Origin: DAOTVS01 sp034436375
GTDB taxonomy: Bacteria; Chloroflexota; Anaerolineae; SpSt-313
Length of the DNA stretch: 22,170 nt
Reading direction: 5' to 3'
NCBI GenBank assembly: GCA_034436375.1
Contig: DAOTVS010000300.1
Coordinates: forward strand, 1 to 22,170
Position 1 is the stretch's first letter. Each line of letters starts with the position of its first letter. A program made the position numbers and the translations under genes. Shown in pieces: positions 13,816-21,436 of the stretch. The notes under the pieces were generated by a model. The model saw only the letters and a list, made by a program, of their open reading frames with translations. It did no database searches and had not been told where the DNA came from.

Positions 13816-15396
13816 TCAGGGGCGGGGCAGCGAGAAGTAGAAAGTGCTTCCTTTGCCCAGCTCGCTCTGTACCCACATCTCACCGCCGTGGGCCTCGATG
13901 ATGGAGCGGGAGATAAAGAGCCCCAGGCCCACGCCCTTGACCTCGCGCCCGCCGGCCTGGCGCACGCGGTGGAAGGGCAGGAAGAGGGTGGCGATATCCT
14001 CCCTGGCAATGCCGGCGCCCTGGTCGCTCACCGAGACAATCGCCCGGTCTCGCTCGGCCATCAGATGGGTGGTGATATCGGTATTGGGGGCCGAGAACTT
14101 GGCCGCATTGCTGAGCAGGTTGCGCAGCACCTGCTCGATGCGCCCGGGGTCGGCATGCAGGATCACCGGCTCCTCGGGCAGCTCCAGGCGGAAGCGGTGA
14201 TCTGGGGCGAGGGTAGCCATCTGGGCGATGGTGTTGCGGATGATCTCCGACAGATTGACCTCTTTGATGGAGAGGGCCAGGCGCCCTGCTTCGGCACGCG
14301 AGGCCTCCAGCAGGTCCTCGACCAGGGCATTCACGCGCTTGGTCTGGTCCACGATCACCCCCAGGCGCTTCTCCAGGTCTTCGGGCGGCCTGCCCCGCCC
14401 GGCCTGGCGCTGCAGGAGCTGGGCATAGCCGAGCACCGAGGTGAGGGGGCTGCGTAGCTCATGGCTCACCATCGAGAGGAACTCGGCGCGCATGCGCTCC
14501 AGCTCGCGGATATAGGTGATATCGCGGTAGACGACCACGGCCCCCTCGATAGCGTGATCGGTCTGGAGCGGCACGGCCGAGACGAGCAGGTGCCGCGGCG
14601 CGCCAGAGGGAGTGGGCATATCCTCCTCCAGATTGTCCAGGCGCTCGCCGCGCAATGCCCGGCTGGCGCCCGTCTGCTCGGGGGCGAACGGGCGCCCGTT
14701 CGGCTCCATCAGCCCTGCCTTGCCGACCAGTTCGGAGATGGAATCGCCCAGGCGCACGCCGCGCCAGCCCAGCAGCTCATTCGCAGAGGCGTTCATGAGC
14801 ACGAGCCGCCCCTCACGATCATAGACGAGCACGGCCTCGGCCATGCGGTCAAAGACAGCGTTGAGGCGCTGGCGCCAGGTGCGCGTCTCCTCGCGCTGGC
14901 GGGCGCTATCAATCGCCGTCGCGGCCTGCTCGGCTATCGTGAGCAAAAAGCTCAGGTCTTGGGAAGCCGCAGGCGTGACGGCGGCGCCCAGCAGCCCGAG
15001 GCTGCGCCCCCCCAGGCTGATAGGCACCATGATCACGGCCTCATTATCCGCAGCGAGCGCCCCCAGCACGGGGTCGGCAGGATTAATCTGGCCTGGCTGG
15101 AGCGTGACCGGGTGCTCACCCCGGGCAGCGGTGCAGGCCAGGCTCAGATCGCCGCCGCAGCCCAGCCCCGCCAGATCTTCGGCGTGCTCGCCCCGCGAAA
15201 CGACCGTGTGCAGTACATCCGCTTCCTCAAGCATGACCCACGAGGTGACGGCGTCAAAAGCAATGATGGCCATATTGGCGATGACGGCCAGGACCTCTTC
15301 CAGGGGCAACAGGGCGGCGGTGGCGCGCAGGATCTCGCGCACCGCCAGGAGCTGCAGTTCCTCCCGCGTTCGCCGGGCCAGTCGCACATCAGCCAT
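13816..15396 (-). CDS. Soluble sensor histidine kinase (GAF-PAS-HisKA-HATPase) of the KaiC module
   Basis: The ATG at 15396 is preceded by GGAGGAA about ten bases upstream; the frame stays open to 15636 but that part covers a hairpin and the end of the KaiC-like gene. The 526-aa product lacks membrane segments: GAF (about 16-165), PAS (about 176-295, with the SRALRGE motif), HisKA with His312 in SHELRSPL, and HATPase with N-box RNLLSNAAKFS, G1 DQGAG (458-462) and G2 GVGLGL (488-493). All catalytic boxes are present. It is a cytosolic kinase, third in an operon with the 124-aa protein and the KaiC-like ATPase, which suggests that it either reads or signals their state. No receiver gene follows in this operon. 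Confidence 0.9.
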   Translation of the reverse strand: MADVRLARRTREELQLLAVREILRATAALLPLEEVLAVIANMAIIAFDAVTSWVMLEEADVLHTVVSRGEHAEDLAGLGCGGDLSLACTAARGEHPVTLQPGQINPADPVLGALAADNEAVIMVPISLGGRSLGLLGAAVTPAASQDLSFLLTIAEQAATAIDSARQREETRTWRQRLNAVFDRMAEAVLVYDREGRLVLMNASANELLGWRGVRLGDSISELVGKAGLMEPNGRPFAPEQTGASRALRGERLDNLEEDMPTPSGAPRHLLVSAVPLQTDHAIEGAVVVYRDITYIRELERMRAEFLSMVSHELRSPLTSVLGYAQLLQRQAGRGRPPEDLEKRLGVIVDQTKRVNALVEDLLEASRAEAGRLALSIKEVNLSEIIRNTIAQMATLAPDHRFRLELPEEPVILHADPGRIEQVLRNLLSNAAKFSAPNTDITTHLMAERDRAIVSVSDQGAGIAREDIATLFLPFHRVRQAGGREVKGVGLGLFISRSIIEAHGGEMWVQSELGKGSTFYFSLPRP

Positions 15397-15444
15397 TGCT
15401 TGCCGATTCCTCCAACCTCTGCTCCAGGAATGTTCGCAGTGCCT

Positions 15445-15488
15445 CTCATCCTGCCCCTCTCCCCTATGGGGGAGAGGGGCAGGATGAG
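15445..15488. repeat. 20-bp perfect hairpin between the KaiC-like and kinase genes
   Basis: Arms 15445-15464 (CTCATCCTGCCCCTCTCCCC) and 15469-15488 are exact reverse complements with a four-base loop. The hairpin begins 26 bases after the KaiC-like stop on the minus strand. There is no following T-run. CCCTCTCCC/GGGAGAGGG hairpins are common dispersed repeats, so it may be either a repeat insertion or an intercistronic processing or attenuation signal. Confidence 0.6.
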
Positions 15489-15514
15489 GGAAACCTGGGT
15501 CAGCCGTTGCAGTA

Positions 15515-17008
15515 TCAGGCGCGAACCGGCTCTCTCTTCCGCTCCGCGGCCTCTTCCCCCGCGCCGCCCCGCGTGGCGACCCCCAGCACGCCGATCTGCC
15601 CCAAAGGCGCGCCGATGGCGATGCGCGGCGGCTCAATGATCAGCTCGCGCAGGTGGTGGTCGTGGCGGCTGCCCCTCATCTTCAGCACCCCTACGGCCCG
15701 TTTGATCTCGTCCGCGACCTCCACATAGCGCACAAAGATCACATTATCCGAGACGAACGACACATTTTCGGCGCTGATCTCCAGCGCGGCAAAGGGGGTG
15801 GGCACCTCGGAGGTCATAAAGATAGAGATGCCCTGGCGCTTGAAATAGTCGTTGATGCCCCACAGGTAACTCTGGTACCTGGCCCGGTCGGGCACGGCCG
15901 CACTGAACGCAGTGACACTGTCGACGGCGACGATCTTGGCCTTGAGCTGCCGGGCCCGCTCCTGGATCACATAGGCGTGCCGGTCGATATCCAGCTCCGA
16001 AGGGGAGACGTGATAGATATCGAGCAACCCCTGTCGCATCAGATCTTCGAGGCCCCAGCCGAATGCCTCGACGTTGCGGGCCATCTGCTTCGGGCTCTCC
16101 TCAAAGGTCACCAACAGGCCGGGCAGGCCGCGGCGCGCGCCTTCGATCAGGAAACTGAGGGCCAGCAGGCTCTTGCCGGCCCCGGTGCCGCCGCTGATGA
16201 GGGTCGAGGTCCCTTCGTAGGGCCCTCCGCCCAGCATCTCATCCATGCCCGCGATGGCCGAGCCCAGGCGCTGGCCGGGGAATCGGTATTCGCCCACCAC
16301 CTGTGGCGCTATGCGCGGGTAGACGGCGATGCCATGAGAGTTGATCGTGAAGAAATGCTCGCCAGCAAAGTAGCCGGTGCCGCGCATCTTCATGACCCGC
16401 AGGAAGCGCTTTTGCTTCTCGGCCTCCTCGGTGCCGTAGAGGTAGATGATGCCGTCGGCGATGGCGAACTCGGGCCCCTCGCGCACATCGTCGGCCGTGT
16501 ACTCACCCACCAGGAGGGCGTTCACCTCCCAGGTTGAAAGGTGGATGGCGATGTCGGACGTGAAATCGCGGAACTGCAGGGGGTCGCGGATGGTGTCGCG
16601 CAGCGCCTTGAAGCTGTCGATGACCACGATCTCGGGCCGGTGCTCGCGCACCATCTGGTCCAGCGCATCCAGCAGCCGGGCCGGCCCGCCTTCGCGCAGG
16701 GGAGTGCCCAGGTCGCCATAGATCACCCTGTCGCCAAAAAGGGTGGGGTCGAAAAAGTCAAAGCCCTGCAGGAAACGCAGCACCTTGATGGGCGGCTCGG
16801 AGATAGTGCTGAGGTAGAGGCTCTTCAGCCCCTGGCGGGCATTGGCAAAAAGGCATTGCTCGCTCAGGATCGTCTTGCCGGTGCCGGGCAGCCCGGCCAC
16901 AAAGACCACCGCATAGCGGGGGATGCCTCCATCCAGGATCTCGTCGAGCTGCGGGATGCCCGTGGTCAGACGGTCCATCATGCTCGGTTCCTCTCTCGTT
17001 GCTGTCAT
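15515..17008 (-). CDS. KaiC-like double RecA-domain ATPase
   Basis: The 497-aa protein has two KaiC domains: TGIPQLDEILDGGIP with P-loop GLPGTGKT (39-46), and GMDEMLGGGPYEG with P-loop GGTGAGKS (273-280). Domain 2 keeps the tandem catalytic glutamates Glu303-Glu304 (TFEESP); domain 1 has only the second (STISEPP, Glu71). The region aligned with the KaiC phosphorylation loop reads ISAENVSFVSDNVI: Ser417 takes the Ser431 place, but Phe418 replaces Thr432. No kaiA or kaiB gene is nearby, so it is a KaiC relative for signalling and not a known clock. The ATG at 17008 overlaps the upstream stop (ATGA); an ATG at 16981 with AGGA seven bases upstream is an equally good start. Confidence 0.9.
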   Translation of the reverse strand: MTATREEPSMMDRLTTGIPQLDEILDGGIPRYAVVFVAGLPGTGKTILSEQCLFANARQGLKSLYLSTISEPPIKVLRFLQGFDFFDPTLFGDRVIYGDLGTPLREGGPARLLDALDQMVREHRPEIVVIDSFKALRDTIRDPLQFRDFTSDIAIHLSTWEVNALLVGEYTADDVREGPEFAIADGIIYLYGTEEAEKQKRFLRVMKMRGTGYFAGEHFFTINSHGIAVYPRIAPQVVGEYRFPGQRLGSAIAGMDEMLGGGPYEGTSTLISGGTGAGKSLLALSFLIEGARRGLPGLLVTFEESPKQMARNVEAFGWGLEDLMRQGLLDIYHVSPSELDIDRHAYVIQERARQLKAKIVAVDSVTAFSAAVPDRARYQSYLWGINDYFKRQGISIFMTSEVPTPFAALEISAENVSFVSDNVIFVRYVEVADEIKRAVGVLKMRGSRHDHHLRELIIEPPRIAIGAPLGQIGVLGVATRGGAGEEAAERKREPVRA

Positions 17009-17379
17009 GGCGCTTTCGCCCCCTCAGCCGCCGCTGCTTCCTGGGCCTGCCGTGCCTTGATCTCTTGCGCCAGCCGGTCGGCCATCTCTTTGCCCAGCAG
17101 GCGGGCCAGGATGAGCAGGAGGCCTGTGGTCAGGTCGCTGAACGCAGCAGCGATATCACCCTCGGGCCGGTTGGCGTAGGCCCTTTCCATCTCGTTGTAG
17201 GAGAGGCCCGCATCGGTCTGCTCGATGAGGGACAGCTCGGGGTGGGCCTGTGCGGCTTCATAGATGGCGCGCTCGAGGAGCACATTCACGGTGTGAATGC
17301 CGATGGCGCGGATCATCCTCTCACGCAGGTCGTTCAGCCTGGCCTCGTAAGGGGCAAGCTTTTCTGAGGCCTGTTGCAT
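17005..17379 (-). CDS. Small helical protein of unknown function, first gene of the KaiC module
   Basis: I do not recognise a named family. The 124-aa product (ATG 17379; an in-frame GTG at 17385 is five bases after GGAGG and also possible) appears mostly helical. Residues 1-33 carry LAPYEAR, RER and IGIHTVNV; then come LLERAIYEAAQAHPELSLIE, the block YANRPEGDIAAAF, LLLILARLLGKEMADRL and an Ala/Glu/Lys-rich tail. No signal peptide or membrane segment is convincing. Its stop overlaps the KaiC-like start by four bases (ATGA), so the two proteins are probably made in fixed proportion and may bind one another. The N-terminal third recurs in the 60-aa ORF at 13476-13658. A KaiC adaptor role is inference. 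Confidence 0.75.
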   Translation of the reverse strand: MQQASEKLAPYEARLNDLRERMIRAIGIHTVNVLLERAIYEAAQAHPELSLIEQTDAGLSYNEMERAYANRPEGDIAAAFSDLTTGLLLILARLLGKEMADRLAQEIKARQAQEAAAAEGAKAP

Positions 17380-17573
17380 GGGCACATACACCTCCACAAT
17401 GGTTACCGATGGCCGGCTGCTGGAAGGGCTCAGCATGAATCATACCACTATCTGCCATTCCGGTGTTTCCATACCTGGCTTTTCCGTATCTGATATCCTG
17501 GCGCGCGCGGGTACGCCCCTTGCTCTACAGAGCGAAGTCTGGAACGCATTGCAGACTGCGGGAGATCCCTCTG

Positions 17574-18605
17574 ATGCATGGCTTACTCGCGTGGCTCAGA
17601 CGGAACTGGCTGCTATTGCTGGTGCTCGTGGCTTTCGCCGCGCTGGTGGCCGGCAACCGCCGCGAGCTCACCCTCTTCGTGGCTACCCTGCGCCGCGGCC
17701 AGGGCCAATGGATCGCCGCTGCCGCTGGTCTGCAGGCCGTCTACTTTCTGCTCTATTCGCTGCTGTACCAGGCCGCGTTCCTGGCCGTGGGCATCCACAG
17801 TCGGGCGCTGGAGATTCTGCCCGTCCTCCTGGCATCGATCTTTGTCAACACTGTCGTGCCCTCTGGAGGCCTGGGCGGCGCGGCCCTCTTTGTCGAGGAT
17901 GCTGGGCGGCATGGGCAACCCGGCGCGCGAGCCGTCGAGGGCGTGTTGCTGGTGACTGTGGCCGAGGGACTGGCCGTGCTGCTTATCCTGCTGGTTGGCC
18001 TGAGCGACCTCCTTGCCCACCATGTTCTGTTGGCCTACCAACTTTTGGGCACCGCCATCTACCTGCTCTATGTCGCTGCCCTGACGACCATCCTGTTCCT
18101 GGGCCGCCTGCGCCCGGCCTACTTGCGTAGCCTGCTCAGCTGGATCGAGGAGAATGCCAACTGGCTGGCCGGCCGCTTTGGGCGCGGCCCCGTGCTGGCC
18201 CCGGGTTGGGCCCAGGGCAATGCGCAGAGCTTTGGGCGAGCCGCCGGCGCCATCCTGCAGAACCGGCGCCTCCTGGTGCGCACGCTGCTGGCTGCGCTGG
18301 CGCTGGAAGCCGCAAACCTGGCCAGCCTCTATGCGGCCTTTCGGGCCTTTGCCCAGCCCATCCGATTGGGGGCGCTGATGGCCGGCTACGCCCTGGGGTA
18401 TGTCTTCTCGGTCGTCTCGTTCCTTCCTCTCGACAATGGCGTCATGCAAGGGGTCATGGTCCTCGTGTACGGCTCCCTGGGCGTAGCGACCAGCGTTGGG
18501 TTGGCGGTCGTGTTCACCTGGGGCGGCCTCAACTCGTGGCTGCCCCTGCTCCTGGGCATCTTCTTCCTGCGGCAGTTTGCGGCCGTGAGTAGCCGGCATT
18601 CGTGA
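17574..18605 (+). CDS. Flippase-like integral membrane protein (LPG synthase transmembrane domain family)
   Basis: ATG 17574 with GGGAG nine bases upstream gives 343 aa; the same frame is open from 17463 but has no ribosome site there. The protein is hydrophobic, with about eight membrane segments, and carries the block LLASIFVNTVVPSGGLGGAA, characteristic of the family that includes the transmembrane part of lysylphosphatidylglycerol synthase and AglD-like proteins. Only the membrane domain is present; the cytosolic aminoacyl-transferase domain of MprF is absent. Members are thought to move or modify lipid-linked molecules in the membrane, but the substrate is not known here. It is transcribed divergently from the KaiC module across a gap of about 190 bp. 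Confidence 0.82.
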   Translation: MHGLLAWLRRNWLLLLVLVAFAALVAGNRRELTLFVATLRRGQGQWIAAAAGLQAVYFLLYSLLYQAAFLAVGIHSRALEILPVLLASIFVNTVVPSGGLGGAALFVEDAGRHGQPGARAVEGVLLVTVAEGLAVLLILLVGLSDLLAHHVLLAYQLLGTAIYLLYVAALTTILFLGRLRPAYLRSLLSWIEENANWLAGRFGRGPVLAPGWAQGNAQSFGRAAGAILQNRRLLVRTLLAALALEAANLASLYAAFRAFAQPIRLGALMAGYALGYVFSVVSFLPLDNGVMQGVMVLVYGSLGVATSVGLAVVFTWGGLNSWLPLLLGIFFLRQFAAVSSRHS

Positions 18606-18778
18606 ATCTCACCCAGCTTTGCCTCTGTAGTGTGATGCAGTTTGGGGGTAAAGTACTACTCAGTAACGTGTCATACTGCACCCGATCCTCTGCGCAGACT
18701 CGCCCCTGCTTCCGGATGGTGGTAGAATAACCGCAATCGGCGCTTTCTTCGGATTGGATACACAGGGAGAGAACCACC

Positions 18779-20254
18779 ATGACAGCAAAAGCGACTTTCC
18801 TCGCCTTTGACCTGGGCGCTGAGAGCGGCCGCGCTGTGCTCGGGGCCTTTGACGGTGAGCGACTGGAGCTCTCGGAGGTGCACCGCTTCCCCAATGGGCC
18901 GGTGCGCGTGCTCGACTCGATGCATTGGGACGTGCTGCGCCTGTTCCAGGAGATGAAGGCCGGCCTGGCCAGGGTCGCCGGGCAAGAGCTGGCGGGCATT
19001 GGCGTGGATACGTGGGGGGTGGATTCGGCCCTGCTCGATGCCCAGGGTGCTCTGGTCTGCACGCCCTTCCACTATCGGGACCCGCGCACCCAGGGCATGT
19101 TTGAGCAGGTCTTCCAGCGGGTGCCCCGTGAAGAGATCTTTGAGCGCACGGGCATCCAGTTCATGGAGATCAACACCCTCTTCCAGCTCTATGCCCTGGC
19201 GCAGCAGCACCCGCAAATCCTGGCGGCGGCCGATACGCTGCTTATGGTGCCTGACCTCTTCAATTATTGGCTCAGCGGGCAAAAGGTCTGCGAGTTTACC
19301 GAGGCGACCACGAGCCAGATGTACGACCCCCGCGCGGGCGACTGGGCGCGGCCCCTGCTGGAGCGTCTGGGCCTGCCGACCCGAATCCTGGCCCCGGTGG
19401 TACAGCCGGGCACCTTGTTGGGCCCACTGCTGCCGGCCATCCGCGAGGAGGTTGGGCTCAAGGCTGATGTGCCAGTGATTGCGCCCCCCTGTCACGACAC
19501 CGGTTCGGCAGTGGTTGCCGTGCCGGCCAGCAGCCCCGACTATGTGTACATCAGCTCGGGCACCTGGTCGCTCTTTGGCGTCGAGGTGACCTCGCCGGTC
19601 ATCACGCCGGTGACCCTGGAGCACAACTTTACCAATGAGGGCGGCGTTGCGGGCACCTTCCGCCTGCTGAAGAATCTGGTAGGCCTTTGGCTGGTGCAAG
19701 AGTGCCGGCGCGAGTGGCAGCGCCAGGGCGACGATCTCAGCTACGATGAGATCACTCGCCTGGCCGCCGAGGCCACGCCCTTTGCCTCGCTGCTGGATCC
19801 CGATGATCCGAGCTTCCTGCTGGTCGGCGGGATGCCCGGGCGCATTCAGGCCTATTGCCGCCAGACGGGCCAGCCCGTGCCCGAGACCAAGGGCGCCATC
19901 GTACGCTGCGCGCTGGAGAGCCTGGCCCTCCGCTATCGGGCGGCTCTGAAGCAGCTCGAGGAGATCGTCGGCCATCGCCTGGGCGCCATCCACATTGTGG
20001 GCGGCGGCGGCAAGAATGCCCTGCTCAACCAGTTCACCGCCGATGCCACCAACCGGCCCGTCTATGCCGGCCCCGTCGAGGCGACGGCGACGGGCAACAT
20101 CATCGTTCAGGCTGTGGCGCGGGGATACCTGAAATCGGTGCAGGAGGGGCGCGATCTGCTCCGCCGGACCTGCGATCTGCAGGTCTACGAGCCCAAAGAT
20201 ACGGCGCGCTGGGATGACGCCTATGGGCGCTTCCAGGCCCTGCGCCGGCGGTAA
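18779..20254 (+). CDS. rhaB: Rhamnulokinase (FGGY carbohydrate kinase)
   Basis: The 491-aa protein starts at ATG 18779 with GGGAGAG seven bases upstream. It has the FGGY fold landmarks: N-terminal phosphate-binding FDLGAESGRA (10-19), GVDTWGVDSALL around residue 80, the catalytic Asp240 in APPCHDTGSA, the SGTWSLFG strand typical of rhamnulokinases, and the adenosine site GGGGKNALLNQFTADA. RhaB phosphorylates L-rhamnulose to L-rhamnulose-1-phosphate in cytosolic rhamnose breakdown. The isomerase and aldolase genes are not in the window, so the pathway must be completed elsewhere; specificity for rhamnulose over fuculose is assigned from sequence resemblance. The 173-bp upstream gap shows no strong promoter by eye. 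Confidence 0.9.
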   Translation: MTAKATFLAFDLGAESGRAVLGAFDGERLELSEVHRFPNGPVRVLDSMHWDVLRLFQEMKAGLARVAGQELAGIGVDTWGVDSALLDAQGALVCTPFHYRDPRTQGMFEQVFQRVPREEIFERTGIQFMEINTLFQLYALAQQHPQILAAADTLLMVPDLFNYWLSGQKVCEFTEATTSQMYDPRAGDWARPLLERLGLPTRILAPVVQPGTLLGPLLPAIREEVGLKADVPVIAPPCHDTGSAVVAVPASSPDYVYISSGTWSLFGVEVTSPVITPVTLEHNFTNEGGVAGTFRLLKNLVGLWLVQECRREWQRQGDDLSYDEITRLAAEATPFASLLDPDDPSFLLVGGMPGRIQAYCRQTGQPVPETKGAIVRCALESLALRYRAALKQLEEIVGHRLGAIHIVGGGGKNALLNQFTADATNRPVYAGPVEATATGNIIVQAVARGYLKSVQEGRDLLRRTCDLQVYEPKDTARWDDAYGRFQALRRR

Positions 20255-20303
20255 CCCCGCCTGTAAGCGCATGGTGTGGCCCGAGGGTCGGTCTTCTTTA
20301 GGA

Positions 20304-20332
20304 TTGACGTGTGAATCCGGCCCAAGTATAAT
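20304..20332 (+). promoter_or_regulatory. Near-consensus sigma-70 promoter of the deacetylase gene, TTGACG-17-TATAAT
   Basis: TTGACG (20304-20309), a 17-bp spacer and TATAAT (20327-20332) lie in the gap after the rhamnulokinase gene. Transcription should start near 20339, leaving about 33 bases before the ATG at 20372. This gives the deacetylase gene its own promoter. Confidence 0.75.
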
Positions 20333-20371
20333 CGGCTCAGGCACATTGCCGCCTCCTGAGGGGGAAGTCCC

Positions 20372-21427
20372 ATGCCCACAAGCCACTCCGTGGGGTACGT
20401 CTACGACCCGAGCTATCTGGAACACGATTCCGCTCACCATCCAGAGAACGCGGGGCGGCTGCAGTCGATCATGGCATTGTTGGAGGCGAGCGGCACGCTG
20501 GCTCGCCTGCAGGAGATCCCGCCGGTTGAGGCGCCCATGCCGGCCCTGCTGGCTGTGCACAATTGGTTCTATGTAGATACGATCCGGCGGCGGGCCGAAG
20601 CGGGAGGGGGCGGACTGGATGTGGACACCTACCTCTCGCCGGGCTCTTACCGCGCTGCGCTGAGGGCAGCAGGGGGCGTGCAGGCCGCGGTCAAGGCAGT
20701 GCTCCAGGGCCGGGTGCGCAGCGCCTTTGCCTTGGTGCGCCCGCCGGGCCACCATGCGCTCTCCGACCGGGCGATGGGTTTTTGCCTGTTTAACAATGTG
20801 GCCGTGGCGGCCCGCGATGCCCTGCGCAGTGGGGCGGTCGAGCGGGTGTTGATTGCGGATTTCGATGTGCACCACGGTAACGGCACTGCCGACGCCTTTG
20901 CCGCCGATCCGCAGGTGTTCTACTTTTCGACGCACCAGTACCCTCTTTTCCCGCTCAGCGGCGTGCCCGAGGATGTGGGCTGGGGCGCCGGCCGCGGCAC
21001 GACGGCGAATGTGCCATTGCCGGCGGGTGTGGGCGAGCGAGGCCTGTTGCGGGCGTATCGCGAAGTGCTGGCCCCCCTGGCGCAGCGCTTCCGGCCGGAC
21101 TTGATCCTCATCTCAGCGGGCTATGACGCGCACTGGCGCGACCCGTTGGCCGGCCTGCAGATGACCGTGGGGGGCTATGCCCGGCTGACCGCTTTCCTGC
21201 GTGATCTGGCAGAAACATGTTGCGGAGGGCGGTTGGTGCTGTCTCTTGAGGGAGGCTATGACCCGCAGGCGCTGGCGCACTCGGTGCTGGCGACCTTCCA
21301 GGTGCTGTTGGGCCAGGAAGTGGTGGACTCCCTGGGCCCCGCGCCGGAGCCGGAGCCGGATATCGACGAGGTGCTGGCCCGCGTCCGCCGGGTTCATGGG
21401 TTGGAGGAACAAAAAACGCGGAGGTGA
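20372..21427 (+). CDS. Histone deacetylase family hydrolase (AcuC/acetylpolyamine amidohydrolase-like)
   Basis: The ATG at 20372 has a GAGGGGG site seven bases upstream. The 351-aa protein has every hallmark of the zinc-dependent arginase/deacetylase fold: RPPGHHA with the His127-His128 pair, GFCLFNN, DFDVHHGNGT with zinc ligands Asp165 and His167, STHQYP, SAGYDAH with the third ligand Asp252, and LEGGYD with catalytic Tyr296. Bacterial members remove acetyl or acyl groups from polyamines, lysines or small molecules; the natural substrate here is unknown. The C-terminus ends in a Pro/Glu-rich stretch before a last helix. Its TGA is followed 9 bases later by the GTG of the next gene, so they probably share a transcript. 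Confidence 0.92.
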   Translation: MPTSHSVGYVYDPSYLEHDSAHHPENAGRLQSIMALLEASGTLARLQEIPPVEAPMPALLAVHNWFYVDTIRRRAEAGGGGLDVDTYLSPGSYRAALRAAGGVQAAVKAVLQGRVRSAFALVRPPGHHALSDRAMGFCLFNNVAVAARDALRSGAVERVLIADFDVHHGNGTADAFAADPQVFYFSTHQYPLFPLSGVPEDVGWGAGRGTTANVPLPAGVGERGLLRAYREVLAPLAQRFRPDLILISAGYDAHWRDPLAGLQMTVGGYARLTAFLRDLAETCCGGRLVLSLEGGYDPQALAHSVLATFQVLLGQEVVDSLGPAPEPEPDIDEVLARVRRVHGLEEQKTRR

Positions 21428-21436
21428 CTGTGGCGT

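Noticed and set aside
17439..17444. TATGAT on the minus strand before the 124-aa gene as a -10 box
   Set aside because: No acceptable -35 hexamer lies 16 to 19 bases upstream, so the promoter of the KaiC module remains unlocated.
18671..20935. 754-codon open frame on the - strand
   Set aside because: It is antisense to the rhamnulokinase and the deacetylase; both + strand proteins show full catalytic motif sets.
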